A stretch of 64,000 nt of DNA from Antitrichia curtipendula (taxonomy: Eukaryota > Streptophyta > Bryopsida > Hypnales > Leucodontaceae). The notes under the pieces are model-generated. The model was not told the origin of the DNA and searched no databases. It was given only the letters and a program-made list of their open reading frames with translations. Below are positions 1-10,198 of this stretch, piece after piece. The stretch is taken from the NCBI GenBank assembly GCA_951230915.1, contig OX579638.1, forward strand, positions 30,604,322 through 30,668,321, read 5' to 3'. The position numbers and the translations under genes are program-made. Within the stretch, counting starts at the first letter, position 1. Every line of letters begins with the position of its first letter.

Positions 1-497
1 GGGTAGGGTATGTAGCAATTGATGTTTGAAAAAACGTGTAATTTGATGTTGCAAAAAATGTCTAATTTGGCATCTCAAAAAACACCATTAAATTATTCAA
101 ATTACACAAAAATGAGCTGACGTGGCCTCCATGTCAGTGACCACGTCACAGTTTCTCGCCTCCACGTCAGTGACCATGTCACAATTTTCCACCTCCACGT
201 CAAAGACCACATCAGCAATGGTATGGATGGAAAAAAAGATGACGTGGCAGTGGTCGAGCATGTAGCGCTTACATGGCCTCCACATGTCAACCTCTGCAGA
301 CCTTTGTTCACCTTGTCATGTGTGACATCAGGAAAAAACAAGCTTGGAAACGACGCGTTTTTTGTGATTTTTGCACATTTTTTGCCCATCAATTCAAACG
401 GATTTTAGAAGACGTCTAAGCCGATTACTTCCGCGTCAAACAAGACGCTGTCTCATATTTTCTGCAACATAAAAAAAAACCCTATTTTCTTATAGTG
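1..497. mobile_element. Probable right subterminal region and terminus of a CACTA-type element
   Basis: The block ends in TTCTTATAGTG (487-497), the reverse complement of CACTATAAGAA, which is the classic CACTA terminal motif. A very similar terminus occurs at 7307. The block also holds a tandem array with CACGTCAGTGACC-like motifs, as expected of CACTA subterminal repeats. No transposase is visible and the left end would lie outside the window. The short open frames here are by-products of the repeat. The element class rests on the terminal motif only. Confidence 0.35.
125..222. repeat. 33-bp tandem repeat, three copies
   Basis: Three adjacent imperfect units (125-157, 158-190, 191-222) share the core CCTCCACGTCAGTGACCA followed by GTCACA. 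Units 1 and 2 differ at only a few bases; unit 3 is more diverged. The ACGTCA/ACGTGG motifs resemble ACGT-core boxes, but in a presumed CACTA subterminal region they are more likely transposase-binding repeats. That role is inference. Confidence 0.7.
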
Positions 498-826
498 GTT
501 AAATCCAAAAATAGACATTTCCATGTCTATTGAAGGCAATCTTATATTCTTTAATGCCCCCGTTGTAAAGGGTGACGCTCCCAATGTAGGGAACATCACC
601 CTGTACAACAGGAACAGCGGGTGCGGGCGAGTGCAGGAAAGGCGGGAGCGCAAGACAACAATTGCACCAGAGGCATCAGGATCTATCCTAAGCATAGAAG
701 TATTGCTTGGTACATCACTAACCTGCACAAATACATGAGCATTGAATACATGGCCAAGACAAACTTGAAAACGGTCAGCAAGCTGATTAATTATACAAAC
801 ATTCCCACGTTCTCATATCTACATTG
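498..826. other. Intergenic, no feature recognised
   Basis: Mixed-composition sequence between a CACTA-like terminus and the foldback MITE. Short open frames on both strands show no recognisable domain. Nothing else is seen. Confidence 0.5.
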
Positions 827-1062
827 CACTACAAGAGAAAGGAGTGTTTTAAGTATAGTCCTAGAGATAACATTTTAAGTAATGACCTTTTTAGAAGATT
901 TTCAGTAAGAATTTACAAGGTATTTGTGTCTTTCTAGTAAAATTTTACTAGAAAGACACAAATATCTTGTAAATTCTTACTGAAAATCTTCTAAAAAGGT
1001 CATCACTTACAATGTTATCTCTAGGACTATACTTAAAACCACCTTTTCTCTTTACTATAGTG
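827..1062. mobile_element. CACTA-family foldback MITE with TTG target duplication
   Basis: A 236-bp near-perfect palindrome centred between 942 and 943 (core CTAGTAAAATTTTACTAG). Its arms are about 115 bp and differ by only a few mismatches. The left end is CACTACAAGAGAAAGG. The right end is the reverse complement of CACTATAGTAAAGAG. Both sides carry the same 3-bp duplication, TTG (824-826 and 1063-1065), which is the CACTA (En/Spm) target length. There is no coding capacity. A transcript would fold into a long hairpin and could feed small-RNA production. Confidence 0.88.
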
Positions 1063-4000
1063 TTGAGACCATCAAGTCCAACACTCCAAGTCACTGCCTT
1101 CAGATCCTCGGACAGCTCCTCTAGCATTGGACATAGACAGGCCACAGAAATAAATGAGCATCACAATTCCATAAATAGCATATATTCAAGAAGGTTTTCC
1201 ATTTCATTCTGGAAGATACAAATGTACGAACATCTTAAGTACGAACTACATGCTTATGTTCTGTTGATTCTCCTTCCTCCAGATCTGATTCCTCTGGACT
1301 TGGTTTTTGACTATAGTCATTCTCCCTTGTAGTTTTCTTGACAATAATTTCAAGAAAATTCTGTAGCAATTTTCATTCCTCTGATTAGCGATGGCTGCTT
1401 GGACCTACACAAGCCCAGCAACTAACCTTCAGTAATTAAAGAAACAAGAAAGGATCATACCAACTTTGAGATCCCTTTACAGTTCATTATTGAGTTCTTC
1501 TTCTTTCCAACTCTTGAAGAGAGTAACTTAAATACAACACCGATCACCTCAAAACATTGTACAATTGTAGGCAACTTGGAATGTAAAAGAAGAAGAGGTG
1601 AAATTACTTATTCTTGACAAACGTTGAAGGTATGTGCAGTCTGGCCACCATTGGGACACTTAAGGACAACTAATCAACAGTGGGCTCTATTTTGCAGAGG
1701 CGACAATAAGAACTCAACTTTTCCAGCATGCACACAAAGGTGCCATTTCCTGCTGCCATTACAGGGTAAACAAAACAATTCAAATTGCATCCACTTTGCG
1801 TCTCTTGTTATCAATTCAAATCTGAATAATTATCCTAGATACTATCTAGAATAACATCACAGTCACATCCATCATAACATTCTAAAATATATCGCTTGCA
1901 CCCTTTCCACTGCACCACAAAAAGAATCTCAAGCACTAAGACATTAAACGGCTAGCCCACGTTTTTGAAGCAATTTATTCTATTGCTAGGCATGCAATAT
2001 CAGCCCCCATGCTAGATGAAAGGATGTAAATAATTCTACTACGAGCCACAGCTGCCTTCGCAAACATAAAATGAGCTTTTGTCCAAAAAAAATTGGATTC
2101 TTTTTTTCAACTCATTGTTCATTGATTACAAAGGGTGTTCATGTAGCTCAAGCATATTATGAATAGTTTAAAAAAAAACAATTCTAACATAGTGAGCGTG
2201 AATTAAAATGACGAGTGATTTAAAATACCCGCTGCTTTTCAAAGAGACTGTGAAGCTTGTCCAAAGAAACAGACAACACCATCGTCAGCGTGAATTGTCT
2301 TGACACTATAGCACACATCCAAATGACTTAGCACACTGTAGCTTGGATTGGAAAAATTGGAGGAACAATTCAGATTTCATTTAGATACGTAATTGCAATG
2401 AGATAATATCTTACCTAAAACCTGATATTTCTCGTGACATCTATCTATACCCTTAAATTAGGTTGTTTGTTTTGTTTGTTTGTCATGCTGAGATCTACCA
2501 AACCACAAGGCATTTGGAGGCGCTCTTGAAACTGCTTGAAAGCTCTTTGCAAGGAGGAAAGCACAACCTTTGTTTGGTAGCATCTGGAGGTATGGTGTGA
2601 AAGTTATTGAATTTCAAAGTTTTTATGAATCGAAAAATAGAATTAAATTAAAAAAAAACCCTATCAATGTCCAAACGCCATGAAACCAAGCCCTTTCATC
2701 CCTTTATACATAATTAGACCTTTCCATTCATGTCAATTTTGTGGCCTTTGGACCTATAGTGTGAGAGTTATTGATTTCAAAGTTTTTATGAACTAAAAAA
2801 ATAATTAAACTTTTTTTACTTTAAAATATTGAATTTCAAAGGTTCTTTATGAATTTAGAAATTAGAAAAATTACTCTTACTATTATTTTGGTTGTACCAA
2901 CAACACACGGCCACAGTAGTTTCTAAACTTAAAATTCACCACGCTCTTGCTTTAACCCCTGAAAGACCGGATTCATGGTTCATTCGATTGATCAAATTTA
3001 AGCCAAGTGGGACCAAATTAAATGTTGGGATCAGATTGATCCCATACTGGACAGTGGGTCAACTCATCAGGAAATCAAGACAATATATATACAATATATC
3101 ACCAACAAATTCATTGTCAGGCCTCATTATCATTTCTTACAACTTCTACGCAAAAGTCAAAAATAAGTTACTGCCTCTTTGTGCACAACAATTACGTCTC
3201 GCTCAGACACAGGAGAAATCCAAAATGTCCATCTCTGAAATTCTTGAAGAATTGCAGAGTCAATGTCTAGTGACGGTAGTGTAGGACACAAAATTAAAGG
3301 CATTTGTCCAATTTCCATACAGGATTTCTCCTGCCAGAGTAGAGCGATCGAAGCTAACTGGAGGTTTGTAAAACCAAAAATCCACCAACGTACCTCATGC
3401 GTGCTATTCCAAAAGCCTTTGATTTGAACTTCCAATCTGAATCGATAGACAACACTCCAAGACTAAGCAATGGCCATCCCCATCACTCTCAAATAGTAAC
3501 CCAGGATCTCCTCACTTGTTCAAACTCTGCGCAGAACAAACATATGATTATTTAGTACAACACCATATGTCAAATCGAAAACAAACAACAATCGTTCAAG
3601 TTTCTAAGAACCGTCAAAGGCTCAAAAGCAAAACACCACAGATCTCACTTACTCCCCTATAGAAAAACACATGTGGGTTCCATTCACAAGCGCCTGATGG
3701 ATGGCAAACTGCAATACATGAAAACCCATGACTACCATGTCTTTATGCAGCAGGTACAATACTACACCACTACATTAATATCCAACATTTGAGGAAGTGA
3801 TGTGATGATAATCCAAACTTCTACATATATTTTGATGTATAATATAGTGATAGACATCCTACATAACAAAATAAAGTTGTAGTTAATGTTGTAAGGAGCA
3901 AGTCCATTGGCAATACATCAAGCATACATTGCTTTCTATGTCACCAAGGCACCAATCACACTAGACATATATGGCACATGTCAATAATGATTGGCATGGA

Positions 4001-4105
4001 ATGTAAATGATGGTAGAAGTAAACTTACATACAACAAGATGTACTGTACATTCATTTTGAATGACCATAAGAAGTTTTTTAAGGTTGTTGTTTTCAACAT
4101 TGTAG
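1063..4105. other. Non-coding block upstream of the CACTA transposase remnant
   Basis: Three kilobases without a convincing gene. Open frames of 60-130 codons have no recognisable domains and occur on both strands. The block contains a diverged AT-rich direct repeat (2589-2870). Part of it is probably the 5' half of the CACTA element whose right end is at 7307, but I found no matching left terminus and no trace of the upstream transposase domain (Transposase_21/TNP2). Confidence 0.4.
2589..2870. repeat. Diverged AT-rich direct repeats
   Basis: The phrase GTGTGAAAGTTATTGAATTT occurs near 2595 and, slightly changed, near 2760. The following ATTTCAAAGTTTTTATGAA motif occurs at about 2610, 2775 and (diverged) 2830. 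This is a local direct repeat of roughly 55 bp with intervening AT-rich sequence. No function can be read from it. Confidence 0.5.
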
Positions 4106-5816
4106 GTACTTCCTGTGGCGATTCGGAACGTCCTAGACAAAAATGTGCGCAGTGCAATCATTCGAATTTTTAGAGTCTTCCAAAAATTATGTGAAAAAGA
4201 AATTCGACAGTCAGAGCATGATGACATGATGCAGAATGTCATAATGGCCACATGCTTGCTAGAGAAGGAGTTTCCTCCAACCTTCTTGAATGTGATGACC
4301 CATCTTCCAGTTCATCTTGTTCAACAACTTTTTATATGCGGGCCAGTGCATTGCCGATGGATGTATCCTATCGAACAATACATGAAGACACTGAAGGATT
4401 ACGCCCGAACGTATACGCATCCGGAAGGGAGCATAACGGAAGGGTACCGCATGGATGACACACTTGGATTCTGTACAAAATATATGAAGCAATACAGTGG
4501 GACAACACACCCTGTGTGGGATGCAATGGAAGATGCAACAATGAATGATTAGGTTTTACGGTCAAAGGGATATAGGAAGCGAAAATTGGCGAATGATGTG
4601 CGCAACTATGCGCATGTGTTTGTGCTTGACAATGCGGCCAGCTTGCAAGATTGGCGAGAGTGAGTGTTTCAAACACAAAGAGCACATCTGATTTCCAAAC
4701 ATGCAATGTTCTTAGACATGTTATTTCAGTGTTTAGGAGTGGTGCTGACATTACAGAGTACTAATGAAACACACACTTCACATCATTTGGGGCATTAATA
4801 TAAAGACCCTAGTATGCAGCAAACCTTTTGTAGTATTATAGAGGGCATGGCTTGTCATGATTGTTACATACAACAGATATGTTTTTAAATGTTGTACTGC
4901 AGACATTTGTCATTTTTAATGCAAGTCATTTCCAATGCGTAACTAACGATGATTGTTCACTATATCTTATAGAGAGTATATAGTTTTGAAAAGGCACCAT
5001 TGGGAAGAGCGAAATGCATTCCGACAAGAATGTCACCGTCATTGCCCTCCAATGATACTGAGATACCCACCTGAATTGTGCGAATTCCCAGCTTTTGCGG
5101 ATTGGTTGACAACACAAGTGACAGCAGCACTATATGCTGCTGAAGAAGTGCATGATGATATTGTATAGTATGCGCACCCACCAAAACGCTTCGCAACGTT
5201 GCACCGCCACATGTATGCGTTTGGAATGCATCTACGTGTTCGAAGCTCCAAAGGTGGGCTTGTAACCCATGATTCATGTGTGATAGCCTCATTTACAAGG
5301 CAACTTCGTTGGGGGATTTTCAACGGCCGACCCATTGAAAGAATTGATGAGTACGTTGGCTACATTGAAGAAATATTGGAGTTGGATTACTGCAATTATT
5401 GTACAACGGTATTGCTATGTGACTGGATTCGGACATCCCATGACCCTCGGTATCCAAACATAGAGAGGGATACATACGGATTCAATGTGGCTAACTTCAA
5501 CCACATGGATGGGAAGGTACATGCCGATTCATTTGCATTTCCATTTCATTGCCAGCAAGTGTTCATTTCAGACGACCCCAACAGATGTGGATGGAAGGTT
5601 GTCTGCCAAACAGATGTTCGTGGTAGACGAGGAACGATAGAACTTCCACAACCTATGCCACACATAATTGATTTGGGAAATGACGCAGACTTTGTTGGCT
5701 TGCAACCTCAGATGCTGGATGTTGAACCTGTAAGAGAAGCGGCAACCGTTGGCGATAGCTACATCACATCATCTTCGAACCATGCTCATGACCAAGCCAC
5801 AACTGAACAAGTATAG
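4106..5816 (+). pseudogene. CACTA (En/Spm) transposase C-terminal part, DUF4218 and DUF4216, decayed
   Basis: Remnant of a plant TNP2-type transposase. An exon opening after a TGTAG acceptor (4106) encodes LPVAIRNVLDKNVR, then KEFPPTFLNVMTHLPVHLV and CGPVHCRWMYPIEQYMKTL, which is the DUF4218 signature. The same frame continues through a TAG (4550-4552) to a likely donor at 4660. It resumes after about 4972 with the spacer WLTTQV...VHDDIV, a second in-frame TAG (5166-5168), and a DUF4216-like stretch (YVGYIEEILELDY, VLLCDWIR, FNVANFNHM, QQVFISDDP, GWKVVC). The frame ends with TAG at 5816. The N-terminal transposase domain is not visible, so the gene is truncated as well as interrupted. In the intact family the protein cuts and reinserts CACTA elements in the nucleus. 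Domain identity is confident; exon borders are inferred. Confidence 0.85.
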
Positions 5817-7307
5817 CACAGACAGACACTTAGTACTTCATCAAAAGCGGTGTTTAGAATGTCACATGTTATGACATGAATACTTCAAACTGTTGTCATA
5901 GAACCATATGTACAAGAACTTCATGAAAACAAGTGAACAGTCATTACATGTTTCAAAAGGTCTTATCATTGTCAATGTAAACATTACACCAATATTCTCA
6001 ACCAACATACATGTACCAATATTTTGAAAATATTATAAACTAAATCAAAATTAATAATTGAAAAAATAAATCTAGATAAATTTTAAAATAAATAAATATA
6101 TATATATATATATAAAAGAATATAATGAATTCTCCCTTCCAAAAATGTTATAATTGCCACTATTATTGCTCTCTTCAGACACTTTATATCATTAGAAAAA
6201 GAATGGGCCTTGGAGAGGGCCTCCAAATCTGAGCCAGCAGTGAAAATAGCTATTGTAAAAAAATTAAAAAAAAATTTAATTTTTAAAAATAAAATTGTAT
6301 TTTTATTTTAAAAATTGCAGTTCAATGTAGACAAGCCTTGTGCACATCAGTAATCAATTTTTCAATTGTTTTTTTTCAATTATTTTTTAATTAAAAAAAT
6401 AAATTATAAATATTTTTATTTTTTATTTTTGTTTTTATTTTTTTTCTCTTCACTGCTGAAGGAGAAGAAACCCTCCCCAAGATCCATTCTTTTTCTAATG
6501 TTTATAATATAGCAATTATGGATTCCTTGAACCAAAGAAATTGTTAAAAAAAAAAAAGTGAATTCCAAATTAATTGTACAAATCTGCCTCTACAATTTTT
6601 TTAATTTTTTTTTCAAATAATGTAGATTGTATTTTTTTTTCTTGACCAATGCTCTCAATTCTTTGGATACTCATGCAATGCTTTCCTTAGGGCTCATTTT
6701 CCTTCTACTGACATTCAAACATAGAAAATGTAGAGAACTTTGAAAATCCTTAATAATGGATGTTGAATTGTTGATTTATTAATTAATTCTAAAGGAACAT
6801 GATTAAACATATTTTTTGTCTTCAGTTAGGCTAAAATGCAATATTGAATTCATGGAATACACAGAAAAGAATTCTGTGTTTTTATAGAATGACTAAAAAA
6901 TTTTTATGCAATCTTCAAATTCTACATCCTTCAAAGCAATTCATTTTTAGAGACTATTCTGAAGAGTTTCCGTGTCTTTGTATTTTCACCTGTTGGTGAA
7001 GATTTTATCTTTGCCTACAATGAATTTTTATAATTTACAGAAATTGAAACCAAGGGCCTTTGCCAATGTGGCACTTTCATGTTCTTTGTCACATTCACTA
7101 AAAAGGTATCATATTTCATAATATGTTAGGAAAACCATATGCATCATATCTAACATCATCATATTTTTGCAGAAACATCCGGACATCTTTCACAGCATTC
7201 CACAAAAAACTACCTCCTCCAAAATTAGACGGTCTAATGTGCTGTTGTCATACAAAATCTCTGTTGTTCTTTCAAAACAGTACCTAAAACAAGGGTTTCT
7301 TATAGTG
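5817..7307 (+). mobile_element. 3' non-coding part and right terminus of the CACTA element
   Basis: AT-rich, with homopolymer runs and an (AT)n stretch near 6097-6113. It ends in GGGTTTCTTATAGTG (7293-7307), the reverse complement of a CACTATAAGAAACCC terminus. The following three bases, GTC, would be the target duplication. The next sequence (from 7308) is rich in TCCGGA and belongs to the retrotransposon, so the CACTA element appears to have inserted into it. The left end was not found. Confidence 0.6.
6190..6500. mobile_element. 311-bp TIR element (MITE) inside the CACTA tail
   Basis: CATTAGAAAAAGAATGG (6190-6206) is repeated in perfect inverted form at 6484-6500. The inversion continues for about 32 bp in total (CTTGGAGAGGG against CTTGGGGAGGG). 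The interior is extremely AT-rich and non-coding. The flanks TTTATAT (left) and TTTATAA (right) may be a degenerate target duplication. Superfamily unassigned. Confidence 0.65.
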
Positions 7308-7327
7308 GTCGGATAGGTTCTATCCGG

Positions 7328-7350
7328 ACTGAGTGATCAGAATCACTCAG
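7328..7350. repeat. Short perfect hairpin
   Basis: CTGAGTGAT and ATCACTCAG flank a short loop, giving a stable stem next to the CACTA insertion point in the retrotransposon. It may be incidental. Confidence 0.4.
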
Positions 7351-7491
7351 ATCCGTGTCACCGGATTTGGCTCTCTCTTTTCCTCTCCATTCTTTATTTC
7401 TATACTTTTCTTCCCGGTTTTTGGTGGAACTCCGGGTTGATACTTTATGCACAGGTTCCTCTTGATCTACCAGAAGTTCTACCCTTGATTG

Positions 7492-8934
7492 TCATTTTTC
7501 CGGATTCTCAATTCCGGTAGTAGAATCGTAATTAAGAGCGGTCTGATCTCTTGGGGGAACTTCTACCTGTCTACAAATGATATAAACTTGCTGAGGTTTC
7601 GGACACTCATTACTTCCGTGTCCATACTCAAAGCAGTTCTGGCAAGGGAGAGCTAAGGGTGCTCCTTGCCCACGTCCCTTATGAGGACAGCTGTTGGCAT
7701 AATGCTGAGGACTGCCACAAACAAAACAAGTCCCAGGTGGAAACCGGGAAGGGGGATAGTTACCTTGACTAGATCTGGCCACCGCATTGTGTGGATTCAC
7801 ATTCGTCCGGACTAGTTGTTGTGGCATCCGTCTTCTTCCGTATCCCGTCTAGATCTGAAAAACCGAATTGACCCGTTTTTTGTAATCTCCTTCCGTATCT
7901 GGTAGCGTATAATACACTCCTTCCTTGTCCACAAAGTGAATCTGTTTTGGTGGCCCTTGACTGCATTTGCTTGTGTAATGGCCGGGTCTCCTACATCTGG
8001 TATACCAAACATTTGCACGGGTTGTTGGCACCGTTCGTCTTAGCATCCGGTTCTCCGCCAGGTTGACCTTGATGGCCTCTAGGGATTCTTGGATACTCTT
8101 CATGAATTTCTTGGAGTCATCATCTTTGATCTTCACTTCGACTGTCTTCCGGTTGATCTTCTCGTTCTTGCCGCGCGTCATTCTTCTACTGCTGGACACT
8201 TCCGGCTCACTTCCAGAACTGTTGGTATCCATAGCGGATGCATCCATCCCCGTCCCGGAACTCGCAGTCTTGGAGTCAGAAAACTTCTGTCTTCTTCTTT
8301 TCCTTCTCTTGTACTTCTTGCTCTATCCTCTCTCCAACTTATCACTCTTTTTGACGGATCTTCGTAAAGATTGGGCAGAGTTCTCGTAATTTTGAGCAGA
8401 CTCCATGACCTCCAGTAAAGTAGTGGGCCGGCTTTGACGGATTTGGAAAGCCATTTCTTCCGGAAACCTTGCCACATACCACTCCACATGTATACTCTGA
8501 GCTATGTCCGTAGTCAGTTTCTTAATAAGGGCCTTTACTCTCTGCCTATACTTCCGGACCGACTCATTAGTATGCATTGTTATTTTGCTCAGCTTCCTCA
8601 GTGCTCTAGCTTCTCCCCCAACTTCTCTAAATGTCCGGAGGAACAGTTCCGTAAGACAATTCCATTTGTTCTGAGTAAGTTCCGGAACATTCTAGTACCA
8701 TCGCAGGGCTTCTCCTTTCCGTAAGCCCTGGAATATCCGTTGCTTAGCGGCTGGATCCTCCGGATTTGCAACTAGATTTGGAAGATTCTCTGGTCTCACT
8801 TCCTAGTTAGGAACGTGTACCAAATCTTCCTCCGATTCTGTCGCGGGAATTCCATGTACCACTACTCTTCTACTTGCTTCGTTTAATCGCTAAAAACGAC
8901 GACTTGCAAGAGTTCTTCCTTGTGGTCTACTCAT
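7492..8934 (-). pseudogene. gag: Retrotransposon gag polyprotein, Ty3/gypsy type, interrupted by TAG codons
   Basis: One reading frame runs about 480 codons from ATG (8934-8932) to TGA (7494-7492) with no frameshift but five in-frame TAGs (8892-8890, 8805-8803, 8694-8692, 8325-8323, 7851-7849). The first third is a Retrotrans_gag capsid-like domain: FQGLRKGEALRWY, NVPELTQNKWNCLTELFLRTF, VRKYRQRVKAL. A basic, Ser-rich linker follows. Three CCHC zinc knuckles come next: a degenerate one lacking the first Cys (YTRCRRPGHYTSKC), then CFVCGSPQHYANSC and CQNCFEYGHGSNEC. Gag proteins package element RNA into virus-like particles. The primer-binding site lies 132 bp upstream, as expected. No protease, reverse transcriptase or integrase follows; the element is cut by the CACTA insertion at 7308. 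Confidence 0.88.
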
Positions 8935-9065
8935 GAAGTCAACAACTAATAACTCTTTCAGTCTCTATCTCTTCTACTTCCGGACTTAAATCCGGAAGTA
9001 AGGAAAACTTCCTTATTCTTCCGTCACTGTCTGAACTATCCAAAACTCAAAACAAGCTATCAGAA

Positions 9066-9083
9066 TCCCTGGCAGTGGCGCCA
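9066..9083 (-). promoter_or_regulatory. Retrotransposon primer-binding site
   Basis: On the minus strand TGGCGCCACTGCCAGGGA starts 3 bases after an LTR-like ...GACA end at 9087. It resembles the TGGCGCCGTTGCCGGGGA primer-binding sites of plant Athila/Tat gypsy elements. It is the tRNA-primed start of minus-strand cDNA synthesis and fixes the inner edge of the 5' LTR. Confidence 0.8.
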
Positions 9084-10198
9084 AAATGTCGTACGCGTAA
9101 TCTAGGTGTTAGCACCTTTAATACACAATTGTAGTTAGATGATACGGAATATCGTCCCAGGAGACTCTACTATGTTACTATGAGTTTGAATTAATCGGAT
9201 TATCTCAAAAACACCCCAGGGGAACACAAAACCCCTTTCCCTTCTTCTGGAATTCACTTCTTTCTGGATTCAATCCGGATCCGTCCACTTCCGTAATCTG
9301 GTTTCACTACCCTTCGGTTTGTTATGCCTCTATTTTACCTTCAGGGGGTTTGTTTTTGTTCTTTAAAGGGGCAGGGACTCCACCACTCATAAATCACGCA
9401 CTCTAATCTCTACTAAACAACCTAAGACACTCAACAGATCTAAGTGTTGCGATGAAGTAGGTTTTTGTCTCCTCACAACTTTCCGAATGGCCTATCCAGG
9501 AAGCAAATCACGCAAAATCCGGTCACTCTTCTCCACTACAACGACAGATACACAATTATCGAGATTGAACACAAGAAAAAATCTACAAGAAAGTAGTCTA
9601 AAATTGCAGTTGGTAGATCTTTCGGTAAGTGGGGGTTTTCCCCCTAGCGGCCACTTAACTCCGCACGGAACCACTCTTAGTTCCGGAACCTCACCCTCAC
9701 CACTCCAATCGGATTACCGTTCCAGTAGTTTAAAGATTCTAAATGCACAAGTCCTACAGATCCGACCTCGCTTTGTCACAGATCCTCCCTTACTGTCTCA
9801 CTCCAAACAACATGAATCCGGATTCCTCCTTTCCGGTTCCCTCTTACACCTTACAAACACACAACCCAAGCCCTCGTACAACAGTTAGAGCATAAAAAGT
9901 CTACTTGGTGGCTCAGATTAAAGTAAGGAAATGAAATGCAAATTTGAAAGCACACAAGGATGGAATGAATGGGCAACAGACCTGTCCACCATTTAAAAAC
10001 TAAAAGCAAAAAGCAAAAAGGGCAACCAAAAATCAAGCTAACCAACCGCAGAAGCATCCGAGATATCCGGAACGCTAATGTCAGTTATCCCTAAAATTCC
10101 GGAAACAAGCCCACATAAGGAAAATTGGTTCCGGAAAACCTAAAATCTAAATTTAGCTATCTAAATCCTACTTTCTTCTTCTTCGAGTTGCTCCCCAT

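Noticed and set aside
125..222. Possible CRISPR-like array
   Set aside because: The repeats are adjacent without unique spacers, and the sequence is plant nuclear DNA.
3157..3435. 92-codon minus-strand frame, checked as a possible pol remnant
   Set aside because: HEVRWW...ALLW superficially recalls the RT/RNase H junction of gypsy elements, but the expected motifs around it are absent.
7492..8934. TAG read as a sense codon (Gln) in this genome
   Set aside because: The intact genes have no in-frame TAG. Gln is coded by CAG even in Gln-rich stretches, and decay of methylated CAG/TGG explains the pattern.
9487..9888. 133-codon plus-strand frame
   Set aside because: It lies in the presumed non-coding part of the LTR, is antisense to the element and has no domain.
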